A stretch of DNA of 18,276 bases, from assembly GCA_050329415.1 (NCBI GenBank), contig JBHJOS010000019.1, positions 1 to 18,276 on the forward strand. Direction: 5' to 3'. Under the pieces are notes generated by a model. The model was not told where the DNA came from. It was given only the letters and a program-made list of their open reading frames with translations, and searched no databases. The DNA comes from JANNOG01 sp050329415 (lineage in GTDB: Bacteria; Actinomycetota; Actinomycetes; Actinomycetales; JBBAYJ01). The stretch's first letter is position 1, and each line of letters opens with the position of its first letter. Shown here piece by piece: positions 1 through 7,629 of the stretch. Both the position numbers and the translations under genes were made by a program.

Positions 1-243
1 CCCGGGTGGACCGAGGGCGGCCGGGCTGACGTCGAGTGGACCGCCGGACACCGCGTGCAGGTAGGCCCGCTCGATCACCGCCGACGGGGGGCGGGCGGCG
101 ACCGCGACCCCCAGCGCGGCCCGGACCGCCGGACCGACGACCGGCAGCGCGGCCGCGGACCGGACCGTCCGCCGGAGTCCGGCCACCGCCCTGGCGGACG
201 CGCGCGGACCGGCCCCCGGATCGCCGGGGTCGCCGGACGTCAT
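1..243 (-). CDS. Partial CDS (N-terminal 81 codons), unidentified product
   Basis: An open frame starts with ATG at 243 on the minus strand and stays open to the window edge, so the C-terminus is missing. Its ATG overlaps the TGA of the upstream dehydratase-like gene (ATGA), the same coupling used elsewhere in this locus, and this is the main reason for calling it a gene. The visible product begins MTSGDPGDPG, is rich in Ala, Arg, Pro and Gly, and has a moderately hydrophobic stretch (AAALPVVGPAVRAALGVAVA, about residues 31-50) that is too weak to call a membrane segment. No family motif is recognised. Its place as third gene of a nucleotide-sugar operon suggests a glycan-related enzyme, but that is context only. 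Confidence 0.6.
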   Translation of the reverse strand, partial: MTSGDPGDPGAGPRASARAVAGLRRTVRSAAALPVVGPAVRAALGVAVAARPPSAVIERAYLHAVSGGPLDVSPAALGPPG

Positions 244-1178
244 GACGGCCTCCGTCGGTCCGCCTCGACCATCCGGGCCACGATCTCCTCGAAGCCCACG
301 GTGGGGCGCCAGCCCAGGCTCTGCCGCAGCCGGGAGCTGTCACCGACCAGTTCCGCCCCGTCGACGGGGCGGAAGAACCGGGGGTCCACGACGACGTACC
401 GGCGCCAGTCCGGCACCCCGGCCGCAGCGAAGGCCGCCGCCACGAAGTCCTCGACGGTGTGCGGCACCCCGCTCGCCACCACGTAGTCGCCGGGCTCGTC
501 CGCACCCGCCATGAGGGTCATGGCCTGGACGTAGTCCGGCGCCCAGCCCCAGTCCCGCACCGCCGCCAGGTTGCCGAGGCGCAGCTCGTCGGACTCTCCC
601 GCGGCGATCGCCGCCGCCCCGGACGTGATCTTCCGGGTGACGAAGCCGGGCGGGCGGCGGGGGGACTCGTGGTTGTAGAGCAGAGCCGTCGAGACGTGGT
701 GACCCGCCCGCCGGTAGACCTGGCCGAGCATGAGCACGGCCGCCTTGGCCGCGCCGTAGGGCGACGTCGGCTGCACCGGGGTGCTCTCGTCCTGCGGGGA
801 GGTGTCGGCGGCGGCGAAGACCTCACCGCTGCCGGCCAGCACCACCCGGGCTGGCCGGCCGGCCCGGGTGGCCGCGTCCAGCAGCCGGGCCGTGGCCGTC
901 GCCACCAGCTCGACGCAGGCACCCGGCTCGTGCCACGACTGCGCCACGGACGACATGCCGGCGAGGTGGTAGATCACGTCCGGCCGGGTGGCGTCGAGCA
1001 GGGGCCCGAACACCGTCGGGTCGACCAGGTCGCCGACATGGACCTCGACGCCCTCGACGACGGCCTCGTCGGGTCGCCGGAGCAGACCGTGGACCCGCCA
1101 GCCGCGCTCGATCAGGAGTTCGGCAAGATAGCTGCCGTCCTGACCAGTGACACCCGTGACGAGGGCGCAGGACGACAT
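240..1178 (-). CDS. GDP-mannose 4,6-dehydratase-like SDR, shorter paralog
   Basis: This 312-residue extended short-chain dehydrogenase/reductase belongs to the GDP-mannose 4,6-dehydratase (GMD) group. It shows the Rossmann dinucleotide motif TGVTGQDG at residues 8-15, a Ser-Gly-Glu site at 117-119 where GMD has Thr/Ser-Ser-Glu, the Tyr141-xxx-Lys145 catalytic pair, and the GMD hallmark NHESPRR at 169-175 followed by FVTRK. It should act on a GDP-hexose in the cytoplasm. Compared with the neighbour at 1201-2184, the segment after the first NADP-binding strands is shorter and the Ser-Ser-Ser-Glu loop has become Gly-Ser-Gly-Glu. It could therefore be a second dehydratase, a reductase acting on the 4-keto product, or an epimerase. 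It lies 22 bp downstream of the larger paralog in the same operon, and its stop overlaps the next start. ATG at 1178 is preceded by GGTGAG and GGAG. Family is clear; the exact reaction is not. Confidence 0.85.
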   Translation of the reverse strand: MSSCALVTGVTGQDGSYLAELLIERGWRVHGLLRRPDEAVVEGVEVHVGDLVDPTVFGPLLDATRPDVIYHLAGMSSVAQSWHEPGACVELVATATARLLDAATRAGRPARVVLAGSGEVFAAADTSPQDESTPVQPTSPYGAAKAAVLMLGQVYRRAGHHVSTALLYNHESPRRPPGFVTRKITSGAAAIAAGESDELRLGNLAAVRDWGWAPDYVQAMTLMAGADEPGDYVVASGVPHTVEDFVAAAFAAAGVPDWRRYVVVDPRFFRPVDGAELVGDSSRLRQSLGWRPTVGFEEIVARMVEADRRRPS

Positions 1179-1200
1179 CGGCTCACCGTCTCCGCTCGGC

Positions 1201-2184
1201 TCAGGCTGCGAGCCGGCGCTGCTCCGCGAGGTCGTGGTCCACCATCATGCGAACCAGTTCCTCGAAACCCACCCGCGGTGTCCAGCCCAGCTTCTCTCGC
1301 GCCTTCGTGGGGTCGCCGATCAGCAGGTCGACCTCCGCGGGGCGGAGGAAGCGCGGGTCCTGGACGACCCTGGCGGACCAGTCGTCGATCCCGACGTGAC
1401 CGAACGCGACGTCCAGCAGCTCCCGGATGGAGTGGGTCTCACCGGTGGCGACCACGTAGTCGTCGGCCACGTCCTGCTGCAGCATCCGCCACATCGCGTC
1501 GACGTAGTCCCCGGCGAAGCCCCAGTCACGCCGGGCGTCGAGGTTGCCCAGCGACACGCTGTCCTGCAGCCCGAGCGCGATCCGCGCGACGGCGCGGCTG
1601 ACCTTGCGGGTGACGAACTCGGGGCCACGTCGCGGGGACTCGTGGTTGAAGAGGATGCCGCTGCTGGCGTGCATCCCGTAGGACTCGCGGTAGTTGATCG
1701 TCATGTAGTGGCCGAAGACCTTCGCGACCCCGTACGGCGAGCGCGGCCACAGCAGGGTGGTCTCGCGCTGGGGCACCTCCTGCACCCGGCCGAACATCTC
1801 CGAGCTGGACGCCTGGTAGAAGCGGACCCGGGATGCGTCGTCCCCGGCGTACAGCCGCACCGCCTCGAGCATGTTGAGCACGCCCTTGCCGGTGACCTCG
1901 GTCGTGAGGTGGGCGTTCTCCCACGAGTAGGCGACGAACGAGATGGCGCCGAGGTTGTAGACCTCGGTGGGACGGGCCTCGCGCATCGCCCGCATCAGGC
2001 TGGACAGGTCGGTGAGGTCGCCGGTGAGGATGCGCACGTCCGGCACGGTCTGCTCGACGAGCTCCACCTTGGGGTTGTTCTGGCCGCGGACCAGGCCGTA
2101 GACCTCGTACCCCTTCGACAGCAGCAGTTCGGACAGGTACAGCCCGTCCTGACCGGTGACGCCGGTGATGAGAGCGCGGGTCAT
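1201..2184 (-). CDS. gmd: GDP-mannose 4,6-dehydratase
   Basis: This 327-residue protein matches the GMD family throughout: NADP-binding TGVTGQDG at residues 7-14, catalytic Ser-Ser-Ser-Glu at 126-129, Tyr151-xxx-Lys155, NHESPRRGPEFVTRK from 180, and the usual C-terminal DPRFLRP and LGWTPRVGFEEL segments. GMD converts GDP-D-mannose to GDP-4-keto-6-deoxy-D-mannose, the branch point to GDP-L-fucose, GDP-D-rhamnose, GDP-6-deoxy-talose and GDP-perosamine. Two in-frame ATGs lie close together, at 2190 and 2184. A GAGG sits directly against the first but six bases from the second, so 2184 is preferred. The gene is first in a minus-strand operon and diverges from the glycosyltransferase at 2293 across about 108 bp. 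No reductase or epimerase that would finish the sugar is obvious, unless the paralog downstream has that role. Confidence 0.93.
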   Translation of the reverse strand: MTRALITGVTGQDGLYLSELLLSKGYEVYGLVRGQNNPKVELVEQTVPDVRILTGDLTDLSSLMRAMREARPTEVYNLGAISFVAYSWENAHLTTEVTGKGVLNMLEAVRLYAGDDASRVRFYQASSSEMFGRVQEVPQRETTLLWPRSPYGVAKVFGHYMTINYRESYGMHASSGILFNHESPRRGPEFVTRKVSRAVARIALGLQDSVSLGNLDARRDWGFAGDYVDAMWRMLQQDVADDYVVATGETHSIRELLDVAFGHVGIDDWSARVVQDPRFLRPAEVDLLIGDPTKAREKLGWTPRVGFEELVRMMVDHDLAEQRRLAA

Positions 2185-2190
2185 GTCCAT

Positions 2191-2194
2191 CCTC
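2191..2194 (-). promoter_or_regulatory. Ribosome binding site deciding the gmd start
   Basis: On the minus strand GAGG abuts the ATG at 2190 and leaves six bases to the in-frame ATG at 2184. Normal Shine-Dalgarno spacing favours the second ATG. Confidence 0.5.
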
Positions 2195-2274
2195 AGTCGA
2201 TCAGGCCGGGGGCTCGGGACGCTCGGGCGGGCCAGCGGGCCGGGCGCCGGAGCGGGCACACAATAGCGGCCGAC
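2195..2274. promoter_or_regulatory. Divergent promoter region between gmd operon and glycan/export operon
   Basis: The roughly 108 bp between the opposed starts at 2184 and 2293 must hold the promoters for both operons if they are transcribed independently. The only AT-richer patch is around 2257-2265. It reads CACAAT on the plus strand (2259-2264, four of six matches to a -10 box) and TATTGT on the minus strand (2260-2265, fitting the actinobacterial TANNNT form). No convincing -35 element was found for either direction. A GCTCGGG heptamer occurs twice (2212-2218 and 2221-2227). The assignment rests mainly on gene arrangement. Confidence 0.35.
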
Positions 2275-2284
2275 AGGAAGGGGG
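2275..2284 (+). promoter_or_regulatory. Purine-rich ribosome binding site of the first glycosyltransferase
   Basis: AGGAAGGGGG lies 8 bases before the ATG at 2293. It supports that start over the many upstream in-frame codons, which lie inside the oppositely oriented gmd gene. Confidence 0.55.
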
Positions 2285-2292
2285 TCCGTCGC

Positions 2293-3393
2293 ATGAGGCT
2301 GGCCGTCGACGCCACGCCGCTGCTGGGACGGCCGTCCGGGGTCGGGCGGTACGTGCGGAGCCTGATCGAGGCGCTGGCGGCCCTGCCGGACGCCCCGGAC
2401 ACCCAGCTCACGCTGTTCGCGCTGCGGACGCGGGTCGCCGACCCGCCACCCGGGACCCGGCCCTCGCCCCGGCGGCTGCCCGCGCGGCTGCTCCAGCCGG
2501 CCTGGTCCCGCCTCGCGTGGCCGCCCGTCGAGGTCCTGACCGGCCGGGTCGACGTCTTCCACGCGGGCAACTTCGTCCTCCCGCCGACCCGCCGGGCGGC
2601 CGGCGTGGTCGCCGTGCACGACCTGAGCTTCGTCCACCACGCCCACACCGTGGACCGGGCGGTGCTGGCCTACCGGCGCCTGGTGCCCCGGTCGGTTCGC
2701 CGGGCGGACGCCGTGGTCACGATCACCCATGCCGTGCGCGAGGAGATCTGCGCCGAGTACGACGTCCCGCCGGAACGCGTCCGGGTGAGCCACTGCGGGG
2801 TGGACCCCGGCTGGGCGGCTGCGGCGCTCACCCCCGAGGTCCGCCACCGGCTGGGGCTGCCGGAGCGCTACCTCGTGTTCACCGGGAACCTGGAGCCGCG
2901 GAAGAACCTCGGCATGCTCGCCCGCGCGCACGCCGCCGCACGCGCCCAGGATGCCGCGACCCCGCCGCTGGTCCTCGTCGGGCCGCCCGGGTGGGGCGAG
3001 GTGTGGGGCGGGCGCGCCCCGGACCCGCGCGACGTCCGCCGGCTCGGGTACCTGCCCGAGGCCGACCTGCGAGCCGTGGTCGCCGGCGCGGCGGCGCTGT
3101 GCATGCCGTCGGTGTACGAGGGGTTCGGGATGCCGGTGCTCGAGGCGATGGCCGCCGGGGTCCCGGTGCTCGCCAGCGACATCCCGGCCCATCGCGAGAT
3201 TGCCGGGGGTCACGCCCGCCTGCTGGGGGTGGACGACCACGACGCGTGGGCCGACGCCCTGGCGTCCCTGCCGGACCCGGCTCCCGGGCGACGCCTGGCC
3301 GCCCGGGCCCACGCCCTGAGCTACACCTGGGCCCGCGCCGCCCGGGAACATCTGGACATCTGGCACGAGGCGGCGAAGGCCCGGGGGCTCTGA
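2293..3393 (+). CDS. GT4-type glycosyltransferase (GT-B fold)
   Basis: This 366-residue cytoplasmic glycosyltransferase has an N-terminal half beginning MRLAVDATPL with the glycine-rich GVGRY loop at 16-20. It carries VVAVHDLSF at 105-113 and a C-terminal nucleotide-sugar domain with FTGNLEPRKN at 196-205. The GT4 E-x7-E motif falls at Glu276 and Glu284 in YEGFGMPVLEAM. Enzymes of this family transfer a sugar from an NDP or GDP donor with retention of configuration; many relatives are mannosyl- or rhamnosyltransferases, which would fit the divergent gmd genes, but the donor cannot be read from the sequence. The open frame continues far upstream through gmd, so the start is set by the purine-rich RBS at 2275-2284 and by the family's usual N-terminus. 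It is the first gene of the plus-strand operon and ends 23 bp before the methyltransferase gene. Confidence 0.92.
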   Translation: MRLAVDATPLLGRPSGVGRYVRSLIEALAALPDAPDTQLTLFALRTRVADPPPGTRPSPRRLPARLLQPAWSRLAWPPVEVLTGRVDVFHAGNFVLPPTRRAAGVVAVHDLSFVHHAHTVDRAVLAYRRLVPRSVRRADAVVTITHAVREEICAEYDVPPERVRVSHCGVDPGWAAAALTPEVRHRLGLPERYLVFTGNLEPRKNLGMLARAHAAARAQDAATPPLVLVGPPGWGEVWGGRAPDPRDVRRLGYLPEADLRAVVAGAAALCMPSVYEGFGMPVLEAMAAGVPVLASDIPAHREIAGGHARLLGVDDHDAWADALASLPDPAPGRRLAARAHALSYTWARAAREHLDIWHEAAKARGL

Positions 3394-3416
3394 GGCACCG
3401 CCCCTACGATGCCCGC

Positions 3417-4409
3417 ATGCCCGGCGAGTTCGTGTCGTACGCCCAGAACGGGGAGGACGTGGTCCTCCGCCGTGCCCTCCGGGACGTCGACCACGGGTGC
3501 TACGTCGAGGTCGGGGGCAACGACCCCACCGAGCTCTCGGTGTCGCGCGCCTTCTACGACGCGGGGTGGCAGGGCGTCGTCGTGGAGCCGGTCACGGCCT
3601 ACGCCCGCCGGTTCCGGGCCGAGCGCCCGCGCGACACCGTCGTCGAGGCGGCTGTCACGTCGACCCCGGGACCGGTCACGCTGCACCAGATCGACGACAC
3701 CGGCCTGTCGACGCTGTCGGGGGACGTCGCCGAGCACCAGCAACGCAGCGGCTGGGACGTGCACGACGTCGAGGTGGCGGGCCGCCGGCTCGACGAGGTC
3801 CTCGACGAGCACCTGCCCCCCGGCCGCGACGTCCACTTCCTGGTCGTCGATGTCGAGGGCGCCGAGGCCGACGTCCTGGCGTCGCTCGACCTGGCCCGCC
3901 ACCGGCCGTGGGTGCTCGTCGTCGAGGCGACCCAGCCGCTGAGCGACCAGCCGTCGCACGCCGCGTGGGAACCGGGCGTGCTCGCCGCCGGGTACCGGTT
4001 CACGCTCTTCGACGGGCTCTCCCGGTTCTACGTCCACGAGGACCACGCCGAGCGCGCACGTGCCCTCTCGTACCCGGCGTGCGCGCTGGACGAGTACATC
4101 CGATGGCCGGAGGTCAAGCTGGTGGAGTCCCGAGGGGAGGTCGCGGGCGCGCTCGAGGCGGCCGAGGGTGAGCTGGCCCGCCTGCGCACCGAGCTGGAGT
4201 CCGCGCGTGCCGACGTGGCGACCTGGCGCGCCCGGGCCGTCGAGGGGTGGACGACGGCCCAGGTCGAGGCCCCGCGGGCGGGCCTGTCCGTGTCCGAGGC
4301 GGCCCTGCGCCGCGAGCTGGACGCCATGCAGCAGACGCTGTCGTGGCGCATCACCCGACCCCTGCGCGCAGTTCGCAAGCTCCAGCGGACCCCCGGGGGC
4401 GGCCGGTGA
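3417..4409 (+). CDS. FkbM-family methyltransferase with C-terminal coiled coil
   Basis: The 330-residue product has an FkbM-type SAM-dependent methyltransferase domain over about residues 1-215. YVEVGGNDP at 29-37 occupies the SAM-binding position, VVVEP is at 54-58, and the characteristic VDVEGAE lies at 144-150. Residues 236-272 look like a short coiled coil (about five heptads, rich in Glu, Ala, Leu and Arg). After a second helical stretch, the protein ends with LSWRITRPLRAVRK at 308-321, a tail I recognise from the C-termini of other surface-glycan enzymes. FkbM enzymes usually O-methylate sugars or small molecules, so it probably methylates the glycan made by its neighbours. Its stop overlaps the next start (GTGA). 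ATG at 3417 has no strong Shine-Dalgarno sequence. The methyltransferase plus coiled-coil layout recalls WbdD chain terminators, though it lacks the kinase domain WbdD has. Confidence 0.9.
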   Translation: MPGEFVSYAQNGEDVVLRRALRDVDHGCYVEVGGNDPTELSVSRAFYDAGWQGVVVEPVTAYARRFRAERPRDTVVEAAVTSTPGPVTLHQIDDTGLSTLSGDVAEHQQRSGWDVHDVEVAGRRLDEVLDEHLPPGRDVHFLVVDVEGAEADVLASLDLARHRPWVLVVEATQPLSDQPSHAAWEPGVLAAGYRFTLFDGLSRFYVHEDHAERARALSYPACALDEYIRWPEVKLVESRGEVAGALEAAEGELARLRTELESARADVATWRARAVEGWTTAQVEAPRAGLSVSEAALRRELDAMQQTLSWRITRPLRAVRKLQRTPGGGR

Positions 4410-5974
4410 CGACCATCACCGCCGCCCCGACGAGCACTTCCCCGCCGACCATTCCCCGGCCCGCCCGGCCGGGGGACACGCCGCTCGCGGGTCCCGCGGT
4501 CGCGGCGCTGGCCCAGCGGCTGCGCGCGGGCCTCGCCGCGGTCGGCGCCGACCGGGCGGACACCGGACCCGACGACCACCCGGACACGGCCGGGGAGCTC
4601 CTGGAGCGCTTCGTCCGTCACGTCGGCTCCGGCGACGCCCCCGGCGAGGACCTGTGGCTGCTGCTCACGCTGGTCGCCGGCGCCTTCCCCGACGCGGCGA
4701 CGGTCGAGCGGGTGCGCCGCCGGCTGCGGGTGAGCACCGGGGCGGCCGCCGAGACGGCGGTGCTCGACGCGGTCCTCCCGGCCCTCGCGGCTGGCCGGCG
4801 CGACGCGCACGCCGTGGTGCTGCGCGACGAGGTCGTCGTCGACGTCGACTTCTGCGCCACCAACGAGCACCACACCGGGATCCAGCGGGTCGTCCGCGAG
4901 ACCCTGCCGCACTGGCGTCGTCGGCACCCCCTGCGACTGGTGGCCTGGTGGCCCGACCGTGCGGGCTACCGCCTGCTCGACCTCCCCGAGCAGGAGAGGG
5001 TGCTCGAGTGGGGCACCCGTACCCCGTCCGGCGAGGTCACCGCCCCGCAACCGCAGGCGCTCGTCGTCCCCTACCGGTGCCGCCTGGTGCTCCCGGAGAC
5101 CCCGGACCCGTCCCGGGCGGGCCCGCTGGTCGCGATCGCGCGCTACGGCGGGGGACGGGTGAGCATGATCGGGTACGACTGCATCCCGCTCGTCAGCCCG
5201 GAGCTGGTGCACCCCGGCCTGCCGGACCGGTTCGTCCAGTACCTCGGGATCGTCAAGCACGCCGACGCCGTGGCCGGCATCTCGGAGTCCGCCACCACCG
5301 AGTTCGCCGGCTTCCGGGACATGCTCGCGGCGCAGGGCCTGCCGGGTCCGCAGGTGCGACCCGTGGTGCTGCCCGCCGAGGTCGCCCACGGCGCGTCACC
5401 CCGACCAGCCGACGGCGGGCAGCCGCTGGTGTTGTCCATCGGCAGCTTCGAGCCCCGCAAGAACCAGGCGGCGGTGCTGGTGGCGGCGGAGCAGCTGTGG
5501 CGGGCGGGCCTGCGGTTCCGGCTGCGGTTCATCGGCGGCGGGGGGTTCCCCACCGAGTTCGACCGGCTCGTCGCGCGGGCCCGGGCCGCCGGGCGCCCGG
5601 TCGAGGTCATGGTCCGCGTCCCGGAACGTGTCCTTCGCGAGTCGTACGCGGACGCGCGGTTCACGATGTTCGTGTCCCTGCACGAGGGCTACGGCCTGCC
5701 CGTCACCGAGTCCCTCGCCCACGGCACCCCCGTCCTCACCACCGGGTACGGCAGCACCCAGGAAATCGCGGCCGCCGGGGGCTGCGTGAGCGTCGATCCG
5801 CGGGACCCCGACGCGGTCGCCGGAGCGATGCGGCAGCTGCTCACCGACGACGCCCTGGTGGCGCGGTTGCGCGCGGAGGCGGCCGCCCGGGCGTCGCGCA
5901 CCTGGCGCGACTACGCCGACGACCTCTGGCGCGTCCTCGTCGTGGACCCCGCGACGACGGGCCCCGGACGATGA
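4406..5974 (+). CDS. Large GT4-like glycosyltransferase with N-terminal extension (copy 1)
   Basis: This 522-residue protein starts at GTG 4406, overlapping the methyltransferase stop as GTGA. Residues 1-140 form a low-complexity, then helical, extension that I cannot assign. A GT-B glycosyltransferase follows: VVDVDFCATN at 144-153 leads into the glycine loop HTGIQRVVRET at 156-166, the middle carries MIGYDCIPLV at 254-263, and the donor domain has SIGSFEPRKN at 344-353. The E-x7-E motif is at Glu427 and Glu435 in HEGYGLPVTES. The C-terminus TWRDYADDLWRVL is shared with the next gene. It is clearly paralogous to that gene in the catalytic part but not in the extension. It is probably cytoplasmic, elongating or decorating the exported glycan. 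Donor and acceptor are unknown. Confidence 0.88.
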   Translation: MTTITAAPTSTSPPTIPRPARPGDTPLAGPAVAALAQRLRAGLAAVGADRADTGPDDHPDTAGELLERFVRHVGSGDAPGEDLWLLLTLVAGAFPDAATVERVRRRLRVSTGAAAETAVLDAVLPALAAGRRDAHAVVLRDEVVVDVDFCATNEHHTGIQRVVRETLPHWRRRHPLRLVAWWPDRAGYRLLDLPEQERVLEWGTRTPSGEVTAPQPQALVVPYRCRLVLPETPDPSRAGPLVAIARYGGGRVSMIGYDCIPLVSPELVHPGLPDRFVQYLGIVKHADAVAGISESATTEFAGFRDMLAAQGLPGPQVRPVVLPAEVAHGASPRPADGGQPLVLSIGSFEPRKNQAAVLVAAEQLWRAGLRFRLRFIGGGGFPTEFDRLVARARAAGRPVEVMVRVPERVLRESYADARFTMFVSLHEGYGLPVTESLAHGTPVLTTGYGSTQEIAAAGGCVSVDPRDPDAVAGAMRQLLTDDALVARLRAEAAARASRTWRDYADDLWRVLVVDPATTGPGR

Positions 5975-7629
5975 GCGCCGCCAAGGCGGCACTGAGCCGC
6001 CTGCCGGTCCCCCGGCCTTCGCCGGGCGGGGTGCTGGGTGCCGGGCGCAGCGGCGGCCTGGGCCGGGTGGCGCGGGCGGTGTCGCTGCTGCCGGGCCGGG
6101 CGGCCGACGTGCTGTCCCAGCGGACCCGGCTCGTTCTCGACCACGTCGAAGGCCGCCGCGAGGAACCCGGGCAGGAGCCGGGGCGCGACGCCGGGCCGGG
6201 GCGGCGGTCCGCACGCTCGCTGCGGTCCGACCTGCACCGGCTGGCAGCCGTGCTGGAGGGGGCGGACCGCCCGACGGCGTGGTTCGCCCTCGCTGTGCTG
6301 CGGGCCGAGCTGCCGCTGCCCGAGGAGGTCGACACCCTGCTGCGCGAGGCCCGGACGGCCGGTGGCGCGCTCGCCCTCGCCGAGCTGCTCGCCCGCCGCC
6401 CGGTCCTCGCCTCCCTCCTGGCCGGTGCGCCGGTCGAGGTGACGTCCGACACCCTCGTCGACGTCCATGCCACCGCCGGCGACGGCCGCTCCACCGGCAT
6501 CCAGCGAGTCACCCGGGAGACCGTGCGGCGCTGGCTCGTCACCCAGGACGTGCGATGCGTCGCCTGGCACGAGGGGCTGCGGGCGCTGCGTGACCTGCGC
6601 GCGGACGAGCACGCCGCGATGGCGAGCGGAGTCCCGCTCGTCCGGGACGGCGACCCACCACCCGCACCCCCGACCGCCCTGGTGCCCTGGCACGGCACCT
6701 ACCTGCTCGCGGAGCTGGCCCTGGACCCGGCGCGGACGGTGCGGCTGCGGGGCCTCGCCGCCTGGTCGGGCTGCCGGACCGGTGCCGTCGGCTTCGACTG
6801 CGTGCCGGTGACGTCGGCCGAGACCACCGACGCCTGGATCAGCGAGTACTTCGCCGGCAACCTCGCGGCGCTGCGCGAGTTCGACACGGTGGCGACGATC
6901 TCCGACGCCGCGGCCCTGGAGTACCGGGGATGGACCCGGATGCTCGGCTCGATCGGGCGCCGCGGCCCCGAGATCGTCCCGGTCCCGCTGCCGGAGTGGG
7001 CGCCGGAGCCCGCGCCGGCCGCAGTGACGGCGGCCCGCGACCGGTTCGGCGCCCGACCCGGCGCGGAACCCGGCGCCGGTCCGCTCGTGCTCTGCGTCGG
7101 CAGCCACGAACCGCGCAAGAACCACCCGGCGGTCCTGCACGCGGCGCACCGCGCCTGGCTGTCCGGCCGTCGGTTCACCCTGGCCTTCGTCGGGGCCCGG
7201 GGGTGGCGCGGCGACGAGTTCGCCGTCGAGGCCGCCCGGCTCGCCGGCCTGGGGTTCCCGGTGGAGCACCACGAGGGCGTCGGCGACGACGAGCTGTGGG
7301 CTGCGTACCGGCTGGCCCGGTTCCTGGTCTTTCCGTCGCTCAACGAGGGATACGGTCTGCCGGTGGCCGAGGCGCTCGCCCTGGGGACCCCCGTGCTCAC
7401 CAGCGCGCACGGCAGCCTCGGCGATCTGGCCCGGGGCGGCGGGGCTGTCACGGTGGACCCGCGCGACGACGACGACCTGCTCCGCGGGTTCCAGGCACTG
7501 CTGGACGACGACGACCTGGTCGCCGAGCTGCGGGCGCAGGCGACCCGCCGTCCGGGGCGGACCTGGGACGACTACGCGGCGCAGGCGTGGCACCGCCTGG
7601 TGGGCACAGGCACCGGAGCCGGCCGGTGA
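5971..7629 (+). CDS. Large GT4-like glycosyltransferase with N-terminal extension (copy 2)
   Basis: This 552-residue paralog of the preceding protein starts at ATG 5971, overlapping its stop as ATGA. The first 160 residues differ completely from copy 1. They are Arg/Gly/Pro-rich to about residue 82, then helical (SLRSDLHRLAAVLEGADRPT from 83). The catalytic part then matches: VDVHATAGDGRSTGIQRVTRET at 163-184, VGFDCVPVTS at 273-282, VGSHEPRKN at 376-384, and E-x7-E at Glu459 and Glu467 in NEGYGLPVAEA. It ends with TWDDYAAQAWHRLV. Motif conservation suggests it is active. Two intact copies with divergent N-termini argue for two linkages or two partners rather than a redundant duplicate. The specificity is not readable. 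Confidence 0.88.
   Translation: MSAAKAALSRLPVPRPSPGGVLGAGRSGGLGRVARAVSLLPGRAADVLSQRTRLVLDHVEGRREEPGQEPGRDAGPGRRSARSLRSDLHRLAAVLEGADRPTAWFALAVLRAELPLPEEVDTLLREARTAGGALALAELLARRPVLASLLAGAPVEVTSDTLVDVHATAGDGRSTGIQRVTRETVRRWLVTQDVRCVAWHEGLRALRDLRADEHAAMASGVPLVRDGDPPPAPPTALVPWHGTYLLAELALDPARTVRLRGLAAWSGCRTGAVGFDCVPVTSAETTDAWISEYFAGNLAALREFDTVATISDAAALEYRGWTRMLGSIGRRGPEIVPVPLPEWAPEPAPAAVTAARDRFGARPGAEPGAGPLVLCVGSHEPRKNHPAVLHAAHRAWLSGRRFTLAFVGARGWRGDEFAVEAARLAGLGFPVEHHEGVGDDELWAAYRLARFLVFPSLNEGYGLPVAEALALGTPVLTSAHGSLGDLARGGGAVTVDPRDDDDLLRGFQALLDDDDLVAELRAQATRRPGRTWDDYAAQAWHRLVGTGTGAGR

Noticed and set aside
1147..2292. N-terminal extension of the first glycosyltransferase through the gmd genes
   Set aside because: It is antisense to clear GMD coding sequence. 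The ribosome binding site and family N-terminus place the start at 2293.
2195..3366. Upstream extension of gmd across the glycosyltransferase
   Set aside because: It is a shadow frame antisense to a GT4 gene. GMD proteins start just before the TGVTGQDG motif.
4247..4405. ATG start for the first large glycosyltransferase inside the methyltransferase gene
   Set aside because: It would overlap the methyltransferase by more than 150 bp. The GTGA junction at 4406 follows the pattern of the other junctions in the operon.
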